From the NCBI GenBank assembly GCA_964516845.1, contig CAZEXP010000040.1:1-20861 (forward strand): 20,861 nucleotides of DNA, read 5' to 3'. Of this stretch, positions 1 through 7,588 are shown piece by piece. Source of the stretch: JAPEKQ01 sp964516845 (GTDB lineage: Bacteria; Joyebacterota; Joyebacteria; Joyebacterales; Joyebacteraceae). Below the pieces are notes generated by a model that saw only the letters and a list, made by a program, of their open reading frames with translations, did no database searches and had not been told where the DNA came from. The translations under genes were made by a program, and so were the position numbers. Numbering within the stretch: the first letter of the stretch is position 1; each line of letters starts with the position of its first letter.

Positions 1-302
1 TGGGCGTGCATGACGGTCCCTCCGTCGTGACGTCGGTCGTCTGGAGCGCCCCGAATCCCTTTGCTCCCGGTACGTCGCTTCACTTCCGGATGCCGGTCGC
101 CGGGCATGTAGAACTCGCCGTCTACGATGTGTCTGGCCGCGTCGTGCGCCGGCTCATTGACGGAGACGTGCCGCCGGGCCCCCACGCGAGGGCGTGGGAC
201 GGCCGGGACGACGACGGGCGCGACGTCGCGAGCGGCGTGTACTTCGCGCGACTCGAGGCTGGAACGCTCTCGGCATCGACGAAGATGGTGCTGGTGCGCT
301 AG
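1..302 (+). CDS. C-terminal part of a secreted protein with FlgD-like/T9SS-type sorting domain (5' partial)
   Basis: The frame is open to the left edge and ends at TAG 300-302, so only the last ~100 residues are visible. They form a complete FlgD-like immunoglobulin (CHU_C/Por-secretion-like) tail. It begins with a W-S-x-x-NPF segment, followed by alternating beta strands (HVELAVYDVSGRVVRRL), then W-D-G-R-D-D-x-G and ASGVYFARLEAG, and ends in KMVLVR. Such tails sit at the extreme C terminus of large secreted or surface-anchored enzymes and adhesins in FCB-type bacteria, where they mediate export or anchoring. The catalytic or adhesive part lies outside the window, so the function of the whole protein cannot be given. 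A GTG at position 6 is not a convincing start, because the domain is a C-terminal module and the frame continues upstream. It is followed by a ~100-bp gap before the glycosyltransferase gene. Confidence 0.85.
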   Translation, partial: GVHDGPSVVTSVVWSAPNPFAPGTSLHFRMPVAGHVELAVYDVSGRVVRRLIDGDVPPGPHARAWDGRDDDGRDVASGVYFARLEAGTLSASTKMVLVR

Positions 303-361
303 GTCGTTCAGCAACCGGCGACGCCCTGTGCTTCGGCCTACCCACATCCGTTCCCCGGTGC

Positions 362-367
362 TACACT
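362..367 (+). promoter_or_regulatory. weak candidate -10 element (TACACT) upstream of the GT2 gene
   Basis: TACACT in the context GTGCTACACTG lies 36 nt before the ATG at 404. No convincing -35 hexamer is visible at the usual distance. It resembles the -10 regions proposed before the WecA-like and ppdK genes (TGCTATCTTGAG, TGTTATTCTGAG), which is the only reason to list it. The rest of the 303-403 gap shows no other structure. Confidence 0.25.
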
Positions 368-403
368 GCCGGCTGACACATTCCGTCAGCCGAGGTGAAG
401 CGC

Positions 404-1372
404 ATGCCGGATCCTCATGAACCCCCGAGAGTCTCCGCGATCATCCCGTGCTACAAGGGTGAGCGGTACATCCTCGACGCCGTGGAAAGCGTGCTCGCGC
501 AGACAACGCCACGGGTTGAGGTGATCGTCGTGGACGACGCGTCGCCAGATGCCTCGGTGGCGCTCCTCGAACCGCTGCTCTCCGATCCCAGAGTCCGACT
601 CCTCAGACACGATGAGAACCGCGGCATCGCTGCCGCAAGGAACACGGGACTCCGCGCATCGAGCGCGGAGTTCGTCGGGTTTCTCGACCAGGACGATCTG
701 TGGCTACCGGACAAGGTCGAGCGCCAGCTTGCCGTGTTCGACGGCGGACCGCCCGACCTTGGTCTTGTCTTCTCACCCGTCGACACACAGGATCTCGATG
801 GTCGAGAGTCCCGGATCATCGAGGTTGCCCCGGTGCCCCAGGGCTTCAACGGGATGGCGCGCGCCGATGCGCTCCGCTCGATCTACCGCGCGAACTTCGT
901 TGTCACGGCGTCCGTTCTTCTGAGGAGGGACTGCTTCGAGGCATTGGGGCCGCTTGACGAGACGATCGTCGGAGGCGCCGATGATTATGAGTTCTGGCTC
1001 CGTCTCGGAACGAGTTACTCAATGAGGTATCTTGATCATGCCGCGGCGGTGCGCAGGGTACATGGCGACAACTACTCGGCCAACACGGAACGCCTCGTTG
1101 CCGACGCGCTGGTCTTCGCCGCGAGGATTGGTCGGGATAACGCAGAGCTCGCGGACCTCGTGGAGCCGAAGCTGGCGTGGCTGCACTCACGGCTGGGAAG
1201 CTACCACCGAAACCAGGGCGACTACTCGAGGGCTCGCGCGGCCTATCGGGAGTCGCTCGGTCATTCCTTCAGAGCCCGGACGGTTCTGCTTCTTGCTGCG
1301 TCATGGTTCGGTCCGCTTGCCGGGTGGGCCTTTCGCAGGCGTCGTGAGCGGTTGACCGGGCCGGGGCGTTGA
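404..1372 (+). CDS. GT2-family glycosyltransferase
   Basis: This predicted 322-residue inverting glycosyltransferase has a GT-A fold and transfers a sugar from a nucleotide-sugar donor at the cytoplasmic face. Its N terminus reads VSAIIPCYKGERYI. It is followed by the donor-binding VVDDASPDAS (D44-D45), the conserved ENRGIAAARNTGL stretch, and the DQDDLW metal/donor motif near residue 97. A DDYEFWLRL segment near 193 sits where GT2 enzymes keep the acidic catalytic/acceptor motif. The last ~90 residues are alpha-helical and TPR-like (LGSYHRNQGDYSRARAAYRESL), ending with a short hydrophobic stretch and a basic tail that may lie on the membrane. I chose ATG 404 because GAGGTGA at 392-398 gives a 5-nt spacing. 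The in-frame GTG at 395 would overlap that site. The donor and acceptor sugars cannot be predicted. Confidence 0.9.
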   Translation: MPDPHEPPRVSAIIPCYKGERYILDAVESVLAQTTPRVEVIVVDDASPDASVALLEPLLSDPRVRLLRHDENRGIAAARNTGLRASSAEFVGFLDQDDLWLPDKVERQLAVFDGGPPDLGLVFSPVDTQDLDGRESRIIEVAPVPQGFNGMARADALRSIYRANFVVTASVLLRRDCFEALGPLDETIVGGADDYEFWLRLGTSYSMRYLDHAAAVRRVHGDNYSANTERLVADALVFAARIGRDNAELADLVEPKLAWLHSRLGSYHRNQGDYSRARAAYRESLGHSFRARTVLLLAASWFGPLAGWAFRRRRERLTGPGR

Positions 1373-1380
1373 GCCCGGCC
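1359..1380 (+). terminator. possible GC hairpin overlapping the GT2 stop codon
   Basis: GGCCGGG (1359-1365) can pair with CCCGGCC (1374-1380) across an 8-nt loop that contains the TGA stop. No T-rich tract follows, so it is not a canonical intrinsic terminator. It could attenuate read-through into the SLBB gene or act as a 3' stability hairpin. Confidence 0.3.
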
Positions 1381-1411
1381 ACCGCGTCAATGTTGCTTCG
1401 GGCGGTTGACC

Positions 1412-1440
1412 TTGATTCATTGGCCGCACTGCGCTAGCCT
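1412..1440 (+). promoter_or_regulatory. candidate sigma70-type promoter for the SLBB-to-GT4 gene run
   Basis: TTGATT (1412-1417) and TAGCCT (1435-1440) are separated by exactly 17 bp. Transcription would start near 1447, giving a ~43-nt leader before ATG 1490. An overlapping TTGACC at 1406-1411 could be an alternative -35 box but leaves a 23-bp spacer. The next seven genes run on the same strand without large gaps, so this may drive the whole run to 11468. Confidence 0.45.
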
Positions 1441-1489
1441 GACGAGCCGAGTGTACCGATTTCAGGAACGACACAGAGGGGGCACACAC

Positions 1490-4276
1490 ATGATCGCATC
1501 ACCGCGGCGGTACCTGCTGCGTCGGACCGCGGTCTCGCTCGTGGTTCTTGCGCTCGTCGCGTCGGCGGTTCCCGTGGCGGCGCAAACCATCTCTCCCGAG
1601 GACATCGAACTCTTCAAGAGCCTGCCGGAAGCCGAACGCTCCCGGATCCTGAGCGAGTACGGCGTCGCACCGGACGCAGTGGCAGGAGCGAGCGAACGGG
1701 ACTCCAGCACCCCGGATGTCATGATGCCACGCGAGCAGAAGGGCAGCGCGCTGGAGCGCGCCGCCGTCGCTGACACTGCCGACACCATGCCGGGAGCACC
1801 GCTCTGGGCGACACCCTTCGCAAGCTATGTTGCCGGTCCCGGGCCGACGGATGCGTTCCGCGACCAGTCGGCGCAGCCGCTCGTGGTCGAGGGGGAACTC
1901 CGCCAGTTCGGCTATGAGCTCTTCGCCGGAGTGCCGACCACGTTCGCCCCTGCGACCGATATCCCGGTAAGCGATGACTACATCATCGGTCCCGGCGACG
2001 AGGTGCACGTCCAGCTCTACGGCAAGACGAGCCGCGTCGCGGATGTTGTGGTCGACCGCGACGGTCAGCTTGCGTTTCCCGATCTCGGACCGATCACAGT
2101 CGCAGGTCTGACGTTCCGCGAGATGAAGGACCACGTGGCGCGTGAGGTCGAGAATCGTATGATCGGCGTGGACGTGAGCGTTTCGATGGGACGCCTCCGC
2201 TCGATCCACATCTTCATTCTCGGCGAGGTCTACCAGCCCGGTCGCTACACGGTGAGCGGGTTGTCCACGATGACGAACGCGCTTTTCGCCGGCGGCGGCG
2301 TGGAGAAGGTTGGCAGCCTCAGGCACGTTCAGCTCAAGCGGGGCGGCAAGGTCGTTCGGGAGATGGACCTCTACGACCTTCTTCTCCGTGGCGACACGAC
2401 GTCGGATGAGCGGCTCATGCCCGGTGACGTCATCTTTGTGCCGCCGATCGGTCCGGTCGCCGGCGTTGCGGGGGAGGTCCTCAGGCCCGCGCTCTATGAA
2501 CTGACGGGACCCATGACCGTCCGCGCACTCATTGATCTGGCCGGCGGGCTCCGTGCCACCGCGCACGCCGGTCTCCTTCAGCTCGAACGCATCGAGAACG
2601 GCCGGCGCGTGACGTATGACATGAGCTTTGACGGGAGCGGCGAGTGGACCGTTCGCGACGGCGACATCGTGAAGATCTATCCGATCCTCTCTCGAGACGA
2701 CGACGTCGTGTTCCTCGAGGGGAATGTGCTGCGTCCCGGGAAGCGCCAGTTCTTCGATGGAATGCGACTGAGCGATCTCATTTCGTCGCCCGATGACCTG
2801 CTCCCGGAGACCTACTTCAAGTATGCGCTCATCGAGCGCGAGAACGATGTGACTCGCGAGCCCGAGTACATCGCCGCCGACCTCGGCGGCGTGCTGCTCG
2901 ACGGCAGAGCCGATGCCGATATCGCTCTCCTCTCCAGGGACCGGGTCTACGTCTTCCATCGAGGTCACTTCATCGACGTTCCCACGGTCTCAGTTCGCGG
3001 TGAGGTCCGGGCGGCCGGGCGGTACGTGTTCCGGAAGGAGATGAGCGTCCTCGACCTCGTTCTCGCCGCGGGCGGGCTCACGCGTGACGCGTGGGCCGGA
3101 AACGCCGAGGTGTTCCGGATGGATCCGGACACGCATGAGGTCACGCGACTCGATGTCGAGCTCAGTTCGGTGCTCGCGAACGACCCGCTCCACAACATCG
3201 TGCTGCAGGATCAGGATGAGCTTGCGGTTCACTCAGTCTGGGAGTTCCAGGACAGGAGCTACGTTCGTATCCTCGGTGAGGTCAGAAATCCCGGCGAGTA
3301 CCCTCTCGCGGACGGAATGCGCGTGAGCGATCTCATCTACTCCGGCGGGAATCTCACAGAGAGCGCGTATCGGCAGGAAGCCGAGCTCACGCGGTATACG
3401 GTCGTCGACGGCGAGCGGCGCGAGCTCCACCACGTCGTTGTCGACCTCGAGTCGGTTTTCGCCGGCTCTCGCGATGCCGACCTCCCCCTGAGGCCGTATG
3501 ATCGGGTTCTGATCCGGCGCATCATGAACTGGCGGAGCGACGAGGTGGTTCATGTCAGCGGCGAGGTCGCGTTCCCCGGCGACTACCCGATCGAAGAAGG
3601 GGAGCGCCTGAGCCATGTCATCGAACGGTTCGGCGGGTTCTTTGATGATGCCTATCTGCGCGCCGCGGTCTTCACGCGTGAGCATGTGCGCGGCATCCAG
3701 ACGGAACAGCTGGACCGCATGGCCGACGTGCTCGAGGCCGATCTTGCCAGGCTGTCCGTGTCCAACCCGCGGAGCACGAACAACACCGACCAGGCGCGGC
3801 AGCAGCTCGCGCTCGAGGCGGGCGCTCAGCTGCTCACGGAACTCAGAAACGCAAAGGCGACCGGCCGCCTCGTCATCAGTCTCGACACGGCCGAGCGTCT
3901 GTCCGGGACGCAGTACGACATCGTGCTCGATGACGGTGACCGGCTCCACGTCCCGAAGCGTCCGGACTTCGTCATGGTCATGGGTCAGGTCAACAACCAG
4001 AGCGCGTTCCAGTACGAGAGAGGGAAGCGCGCGAGCTACTACATCAACCTCGCGGGCGGGACGACGAGATTCAGCGACCGGGGGAATATGTACATCGTCA
4101 GGGCCGACGGCTCGGTTCAGAGGACGCGCGGCACACGCATCGAGCCGGGTGACGTCATCATCATCCCGGAGAAGCTCGAGAGGTTCACGGGCATGCAGTT
4201 CATGCTCGATCTGAGCCAGGTCCTCTACCAGATCGGTCTCGCAGCGGCCAGCGCGTACACGGTCGGTCTGCTCTAG
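1490..4276 (+). CDS. Large multi-SLBB polysaccharide export protein (Wza-like)
   Basis: This 928-residue exported protein has a signal peptide (basic MIASPRRYLLRR, hydrophobic core, VAAQ cleavage region) and then a polysaccharide-export domain at ~160-240, starting DDYIIGPGDEVHVQLYG. Repeated SLBB-type beta-grasp units follow, recognised by G-[EQN]-V-x-x-P-G-x-Y/F starts near residues 244, 326, 409, 502, 594, 689 and 830. A helical insertion (~735-800) separates the last two. The C terminus (FMLDLSQVLYQIGLAAAS) is hydrophobic or amphipathic, as in the outer-membrane helix of Wza. No lipobox cysteine follows the signal, unlike classical Wza lipoproteins. ATG 1490 is preferred over the upstream in-frame TTG at 1406 because AGAGGGGG (1475-1482) precedes it and the signal peptide starts there. 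The role, a periplasmic/outer-membrane conduit for polymer, is inferred from the family and from the Wzz, Wzx and Wzy genes that follow. Confidence 0.92.
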   Translation: MIASPRRYLLRRTAVSLVVLALVASAVPVAAQTISPEDIELFKSLPEAERSRILSEYGVAPDAVAGASERDSSTPDVMMPREQKGSALERAAVADTADTMPGAPLWATPFASYVAGPGPTDAFRDQSAQPLVVEGELRQFGYELFAGVPTTFAPATDIPVSDDYIIGPGDEVHVQLYGKTSRVADVVVDRDGQLAFPDLGPITVAGLTFREMKDHVAREVENRMIGVDVSVSMGRLRSIHIFILGEVYQPGRYTVSGLSTMTNALFAGGGVEKVGSLRHVQLKRGGKVVREMDLYDLLLRGDTTSDERLMPGDVIFVPPIGPVAGVAGEVLRPALYELTGPMTVRALIDLAGGLRATAHAGLLQLERIENGRRVTYDMSFDGSGEWTVRDGDIVKIYPILSRDDDVVFLEGNVLRPGKRQFFDGMRLSDLISSPDDLLPETYFKYALIERENDVTREPEYIAADLGGVLLDGRADADIALLSRDRVYVFHRGHFIDVPTVSVRGEVRAAGRYVFRKEMSVLDLVLAAGGLTRDAWAGNAEVFRMDPDTHEVTRLDVELSSVLANDPLHNIVLQDQDELAVHSVWEFQDRSYVRILGEVRNPGEYPLADGMRVSDLIYSGGNLTESAYRQEAELTRYTVVDGERRELHHVVVDLESVFAGSRDADLPLRPYDRVLIRRIMNWRSDEVVHVSGEVAFPGDYPIEEGERLSHVIERFGGFFDDAYLRAAVFTREHVRGIQTEQLDRMADVLEADLARLSVSNPRSTNNTDQARQQLALEAGAQLLTELRNAKATGRLVISLDTAERLSGTQYDIVLDDGDRLHVPKRPDFVMVMGQVNNQSAFQYERGKRASYYINLAGGTTRFSDRGNMYIVRADGSVQRTRGTRIEPGDVIIIPEKLERFTGMQFMLDLSQVLYQIGLAAASAYTVGLL

Positions 4277-4342
4277 TATCGACGCGTCCATAGTGTGGGG
4301 CGGAGGCCCAACGCATCGGGGGGATGGATGGAGAGAACGCCG

Positions 4343-5176
4343 ATGATCAAGGAGTTCATGGCGCTGGTCTGGAGCATGCGTTTCCGACTGGTTGTCGTCT
4401 GGCTTGTCGTCGTGCTCATCGTGCTGCTCCGCGTGCTCACAATGCAGGGGCTCTACACGAGCAGCTGTTTGCTCGTGCCGATGTCGCTCGAGCAGGTCGA
4501 TGACTCAGGGCAGTCCGGGCTGGGGATGACGTCGGCGCGACGCCTTCTTTCCGGAAGCGCATCGCGTGACGACTACACGCTCGTGGGGTTCCTCCAGTCT
4601 CGTCAGCTCACGGACACGGTGATCGAAGAGATGAAGCTCAAGCGTGAGCTGTTTCCGAAGCGCTGGAATGCGGACAAGGAGGAGTGGATCGAGCGCGCCG
4701 GAGGCGAGCCGACCATTCAGGAGAGCCGCCGCATCATGCAGACGCGGATCGATGTCTCCTACGACGAGTACACGACGCTCCTGTCTCTTCGCGTGAACTG
4801 GCCATCGGCAACCCGTGCGAGAGAGATCGCGGATGGGTACCTCGAGACCGGCGACCGCCTGCTCCGGCAGGCGGCCATCAACGAGGGTGAACGGCGAGTC
4901 GATGAGCTCCGGCGTGAGATGACCCGGACCGAGGTGAGCGACGTCGGGGTGTTCCTCGCCGAGGAGATGACGCAGGCGGTCTCGTCGCTGGCGTCGATTC
5001 GCGCGCGAGCCAGGTACGGCTTCCGCGTCGTCGATCCGCCGGCGGTCCCCGATCTCAGATCGTGGCCGCCCCGGTCGCTGTTCATGATCCTCGCCGGTCT
5101 GCTCACCGGTCTCGTCGAACTTGGGGTCCTCGCCGGGCTCTTCCTGCGTGGCGTCGTGGCTTCGGATGACGCATGA
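4343..5176 (+). CDS. Wzz-type chain-length determinant / polysaccharide co-polymerase
   Basis: This predicted inner-membrane protein of ~277 residues has the layout of polysaccharide co-polymerases. A transmembrane helix (RLVVVWLVVVLIVLLRVL, ~residues 15-32) leads into a ~200-residue periplasmic, mostly helical region. The protein then closes with the proline-rich segment VVDPPAVPDLRSWPPRS and a second transmembrane helix (LFMILAGLLTGLVELGVLAG). It has no cytoplasmic tyrosine-kinase (Walker) domain, so it is a stand-alone co-polymerase rather than a Wzc-type fusion. It probably sets polymer length with the Wzy-like protein at 7589. ATG 4343 has GGAGAG 7 nt upstream. ATG 4328 (GGGGGA upstream) and GTG 4295 are in-frame alternatives that add 5 or 16 residues. 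The stop overlaps the flippase start in an ATGA. Confidence 0.85.
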   Translation: MIKEFMALVWSMRFRLVVVWLVVVLIVLLRVLTMQGLYTSSCLLVPMSLEQVDDSGQSGLGMTSARRLLSGSASRDDYTLVGFLQSRQLTDTVIEEMKLKRELFPKRWNADKEEWIERAGGEPTIQESRRIMQTRIDVSYDEYTTLLSLRVNWPSATRAREIADGYLETGDRLLRQAAINEGERRVDELRREMTRTEVSDVGVFLAEEMTQAVSSLASIRARARYGFRVVDPPAVPDLRSWPPRSLFMILAGLLTGLVELGVLAGLFLRGVVASDDA

Positions 5177-6501
5177 GAGCCGGAGCCAGGGACACGGCCG
5201 TCGCATTGACGAGCAGGGTCTTCGTCCTGTTCATCAGTCTCGCCATCCAGAGCGCGCTGGCGTGGCTCCTCGGTCCGGAAGGCCGCGGTGCGTACGCGGT
5301 CTGCCTCCTGTTCGCCACCCTGCTTGGAACCTTTCTCGCCTTCGGGATGGACACGGCCGGGCAGTACTTCGTCGCGTCGCGGAGGATGTCACCGTCTGAA
5401 GGGGTCCGCGCAACGCTTCTGAGTCTCCTTGGCGCTTCTATCCTCGCGATGGCCGTCGGCAGAGTCCTGATGGCGTTCGATCTGGCGTTTCTCGAGAAGG
5501 CGCCACGGAGTTCCTTCCTGTTCGCTCTGGCGGTCATCCCGTTCTCGCTTATTGGGCAGTCCTGCATTCTCTTGCTCATCGGTCTGAAGCGTTTCGTGTG
5601 GATGGGTGTGGCGATGGTTGCCAACGCGCTCACCCAGCTCCTCGCGGCGCTCCTGTTCATATGGGTTCTCGACCTCGGGACCAACGGTGCGCTTGCCGCG
5701 ATCATCGTGGCCGGAGCGACGAACATCGTGCTCGGTCTCATCGAGTTTCGGCGCATCGGGGCGCTCGAACGCGTCCGCATCGGGTTTGCGCAGACGCGGC
5801 AGCTGCTGGGTTACGGCATCCGACTTTACGTCGCGCGGCTGAGCAGCACGGTCAACTTCCGGATCGGTACGATGATCCTCGCGTTCTTCGCCACGCCCGG
5901 TGACATCGGCATCTTCGCGGCCGCCGCGGGTCTCGTCTCGCGAATCCTGACGGTCCCGACGTCGATCGAGACGGCGCTCTTCTCGCGCGTCGCTGAGGAC
6001 GCTCGGGGACTTCCGGAGACGGTGGCGCAGGCGGCGCGTGTGTCCGGCGTCGTGTCGGGCGGTCTCCTCCTCGTGCTTGGCGTTCTGAGCAGACCGGCCG
6101 TGCTCATTCTGCTCTCACCGCAGTTCGAGCGCGCCATCGCGCTGATATGGATCATGATCCCCGGTATCTACCTCCGCGCGGCCTCGAAGATCCTCATGTC
6201 GTATTTCATGGGGACGAACCGACCGGCCGTATGTTCCTGGGCGGTCGGCGTCGGCATGGCCGTCAATCTCGCGAGCATTCTGGCGCTGCTGCCGTCCATG
6301 GGGCTCGCGGGAGCCGCGTGGGCGATGACATTCGGCTACGTCGCCAGCAGCGCAATACTCTTCGTAGCGTTCCGGCGCGCCACGGGACTGCCCGTGGCCA
6401 GCACATGGGTCCCGAGATCCGATGACATGCGACTGCTGACTGCGACGCTCCGGGACGCGATGCATCGCCTGCGGTTCGGCCGCGGCGGGACTGCTGCCTG
6501 A
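5173..6501 (+). CDS. Wzx-type polysaccharide flippase (MOP superfamily)
   Basis: This 442-residue, strongly hydrophobic protein has a dozen or more predicted transmembrane helices and loops rich in Arg and Lys. It matches oligosaccharide/lipid II-type flippases, which move undecaprenyl-linked repeat units across the inner membrane. Family-like features are the N-terminal LTSRVFVLFISLAIQSALAW helix followed by LLGPEGRGAYAVCLL (compare the LGP-x-x-x-G-x-Y/F element of Wzx proteins). Mid-protein is YGIRLYVARLSSTVNFRIG, and late is MSYFMGTNRPAVCSWAVGVG, typical of the second half of these transporters. The start overlaps the Wzz stop (ATGA at 5173-5176), indicating translational coupling. Substrate specificity cannot be read from the sequence. 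Confidence 0.88.
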   Translation: MRAGARDTAVALTSRVFVLFISLAIQSALAWLLGPEGRGAYAVCLLFATLLGTFLAFGMDTAGQYFVASRRMSPSEGVRATLLSLLGASILAMAVGRVLMAFDLAFLEKAPRSSFLFALAVIPFSLIGQSCILLLIGLKRFVWMGVAMVANALTQLLAALLFIWVLDLGTNGALAAIIVAGATNIVLGLIEFRRIGALERVRIGFAQTRQLLGYGIRLYVARLSSTVNFRIGTMILAFFATPGDIGIFAAAAGLVSRILTVPTSIETALFSRVAEDARGLPETVAQAARVSGVVSGGLLLVLGVLSRPAVLILLSPQFERAIALIWIMIPGIYLRAASKILMSYFMGTNRPAVCSWAVGVGMAVNLASILALLPSMGLAGAAWAMTFGYVASSAILFVAFRRATGLPVASTWVPRSDDMRLLTATLRDAMHRLRFGRGGTAA

Positions 6502-6559
6502 CGCATTGTCGGTCGAGGCGCCGCGCCTGGTGCTTCATGGTGGGCTTCTGGGAGGAAGC

Positions 6560-7579
6560 GTGCGAATCGCGTTCGTAGGCGATGTCTGTGCGGATGCGAG
6601 CGGGGCGTTGTGGCGGAACGCTCGCTTGCCGGATCTGCACCGGGAGTTTGATGTTGAGCGCGTGGTCGCGAACTTCGAAGCCGTCGTCGACGGCTCGGAG
6701 AGCGGAACGCCCGCTCCGGACAAGGTGTGTCTGTCCGTCGCGCGCGCTGCTGCCGGCAGACTGGCGGAAGCGGGCGTCGATCTCGTCTCCCTCGCGAACA
6801 ACCACTCTGCCGACTACGGCGCTGACGCGTTCGCCGGGTCGCTGTCGTGTCTCGACGGCGCATTCGGACAGCGGGGCGTGTTCGGAACGAGAGAACGTCC
6901 GACGGCTGAACTGGCGCCGGGGCTCGATGTGCTGGGCGCGTGCTTCCCGGAAGCGAATCCGCGCGGCACGGTCCGCGGCGACGGGCCGCTTCTTGTCGAC
7001 GGAGTGGTGGACCTTGTGAAGACGTACCGGTCCGCGGGCCGCCAGCTCGCGGTCTTTGCGCACTGGGGCGAAGAGCAGATCGGTCTGGCCTCGCCCCGGC
7101 AGCGCTCGTGGGCGCGCGCGCTTGTTGCCGACGGGGCGGCTCAGGTCGTCGGCTGCCACGCCCACGTCACAGGGGCAGGTGAGGACATCGGAGACGCGAG
7201 CGTCATCTACAGTCTCGGCAACTTCCTGTTTCGTGCGATGCAGGGCGGCGGGACACGCTCGCTGGGCTCGAACAGGAGAAGCGCGGCCGCGGTCTACGAA
7301 TGGGATGGTGAGAGACTCCGCTACGAGCGGTGGATGGACTGCCGCTTCGATGAATGCCTGAACCTGACTATCCGCGAGGGAGCCGGACGTTTCCCCGGCG
7401 GATGGTGGGAGCGGTTCCAGCTCGCATCACCCGAGGCTTTCGGGGCGCGTCTCTACGCCGCGGCGCTGGCGACCAGAGGGCTTCGCGTCGGCGCGACCAA
7501 GGTGATGACGGGTGTTGAGCGGCCAAGCCTCACGAAGCTCGGCACGGCGGCGCGCCTCCTGCTGCATCGACAGGACTGA
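6560..7579 (+). CDS. CapA-family (PGA_cap) metallophosphatase-like protein
   Basis: This 339-residue protein belongs to the CapA/PgsA family of calcineurin-like metallophosphatase folds. The motifs occur in order: IAFVGDVCAD at the N terminus, NFEAVVDG (~35), LANNHSADYG (~79-88), HWGEEQIG (~168), GCHAHVTGAGE (~197) and VIYSLGNFLF (~216). The family is best known from poly-gamma-glutamate capsule production, but many members sit in sugar-polymer loci with unknown biochemical roles. I see no signal peptide or transmembrane helix, so this copy is probably cytoplasmic, unlike membrane-anchored CapA. GTG 6560 is preferred because GGAGG at 6551-6555 lies just upstream. The longer frame from TTG 6506 lacks such a site and delays the beta-strand motif. 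SD-like GAGGGGA for the next gene overlaps this gene's stop codon. Confidence 0.82.
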   Translation: MRIAFVGDVCADASGALWRNARLPDLHREFDVERVVANFEAVVDGSESGTPAPDKVCLSVARAAAGRLAEAGVDLVSLANNHSADYGADAFAGSLSCLDGAFGQRGVFGTRERPTAELAPGLDVLGACFPEANPRGTVRGDGPLLVDGVVDLVKTYRSAGRQLAVFAHWGEEQIGLASPRQRSWARALVADGAAQVVGCHAHVTGAGEDIGDASVIYSLGNFLFRAMQGGGTRSLGSNRRSAAAVYEWDGERLRYERWMDCRFDECLNLTIREGAGRFPGGWWERFQLASPEAFGARLYAAALATRGLRVGATKVMTGVERPSLTKLGTAARLLLHRQD

Positions 7580-7588
7580 GGGGACCGG

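Noticed and set aside
1499..2968. 489-residue minus-strand ORF
   Set aside because: Antisense to the SLBB gene; a typical mirror frame of high-GC codon use, with no recognisable domain.
3233..4291. 352-residue minus-strand ORF
   Set aside because: Antisense shadow of the SLBB gene, with no domain or ribosome site.
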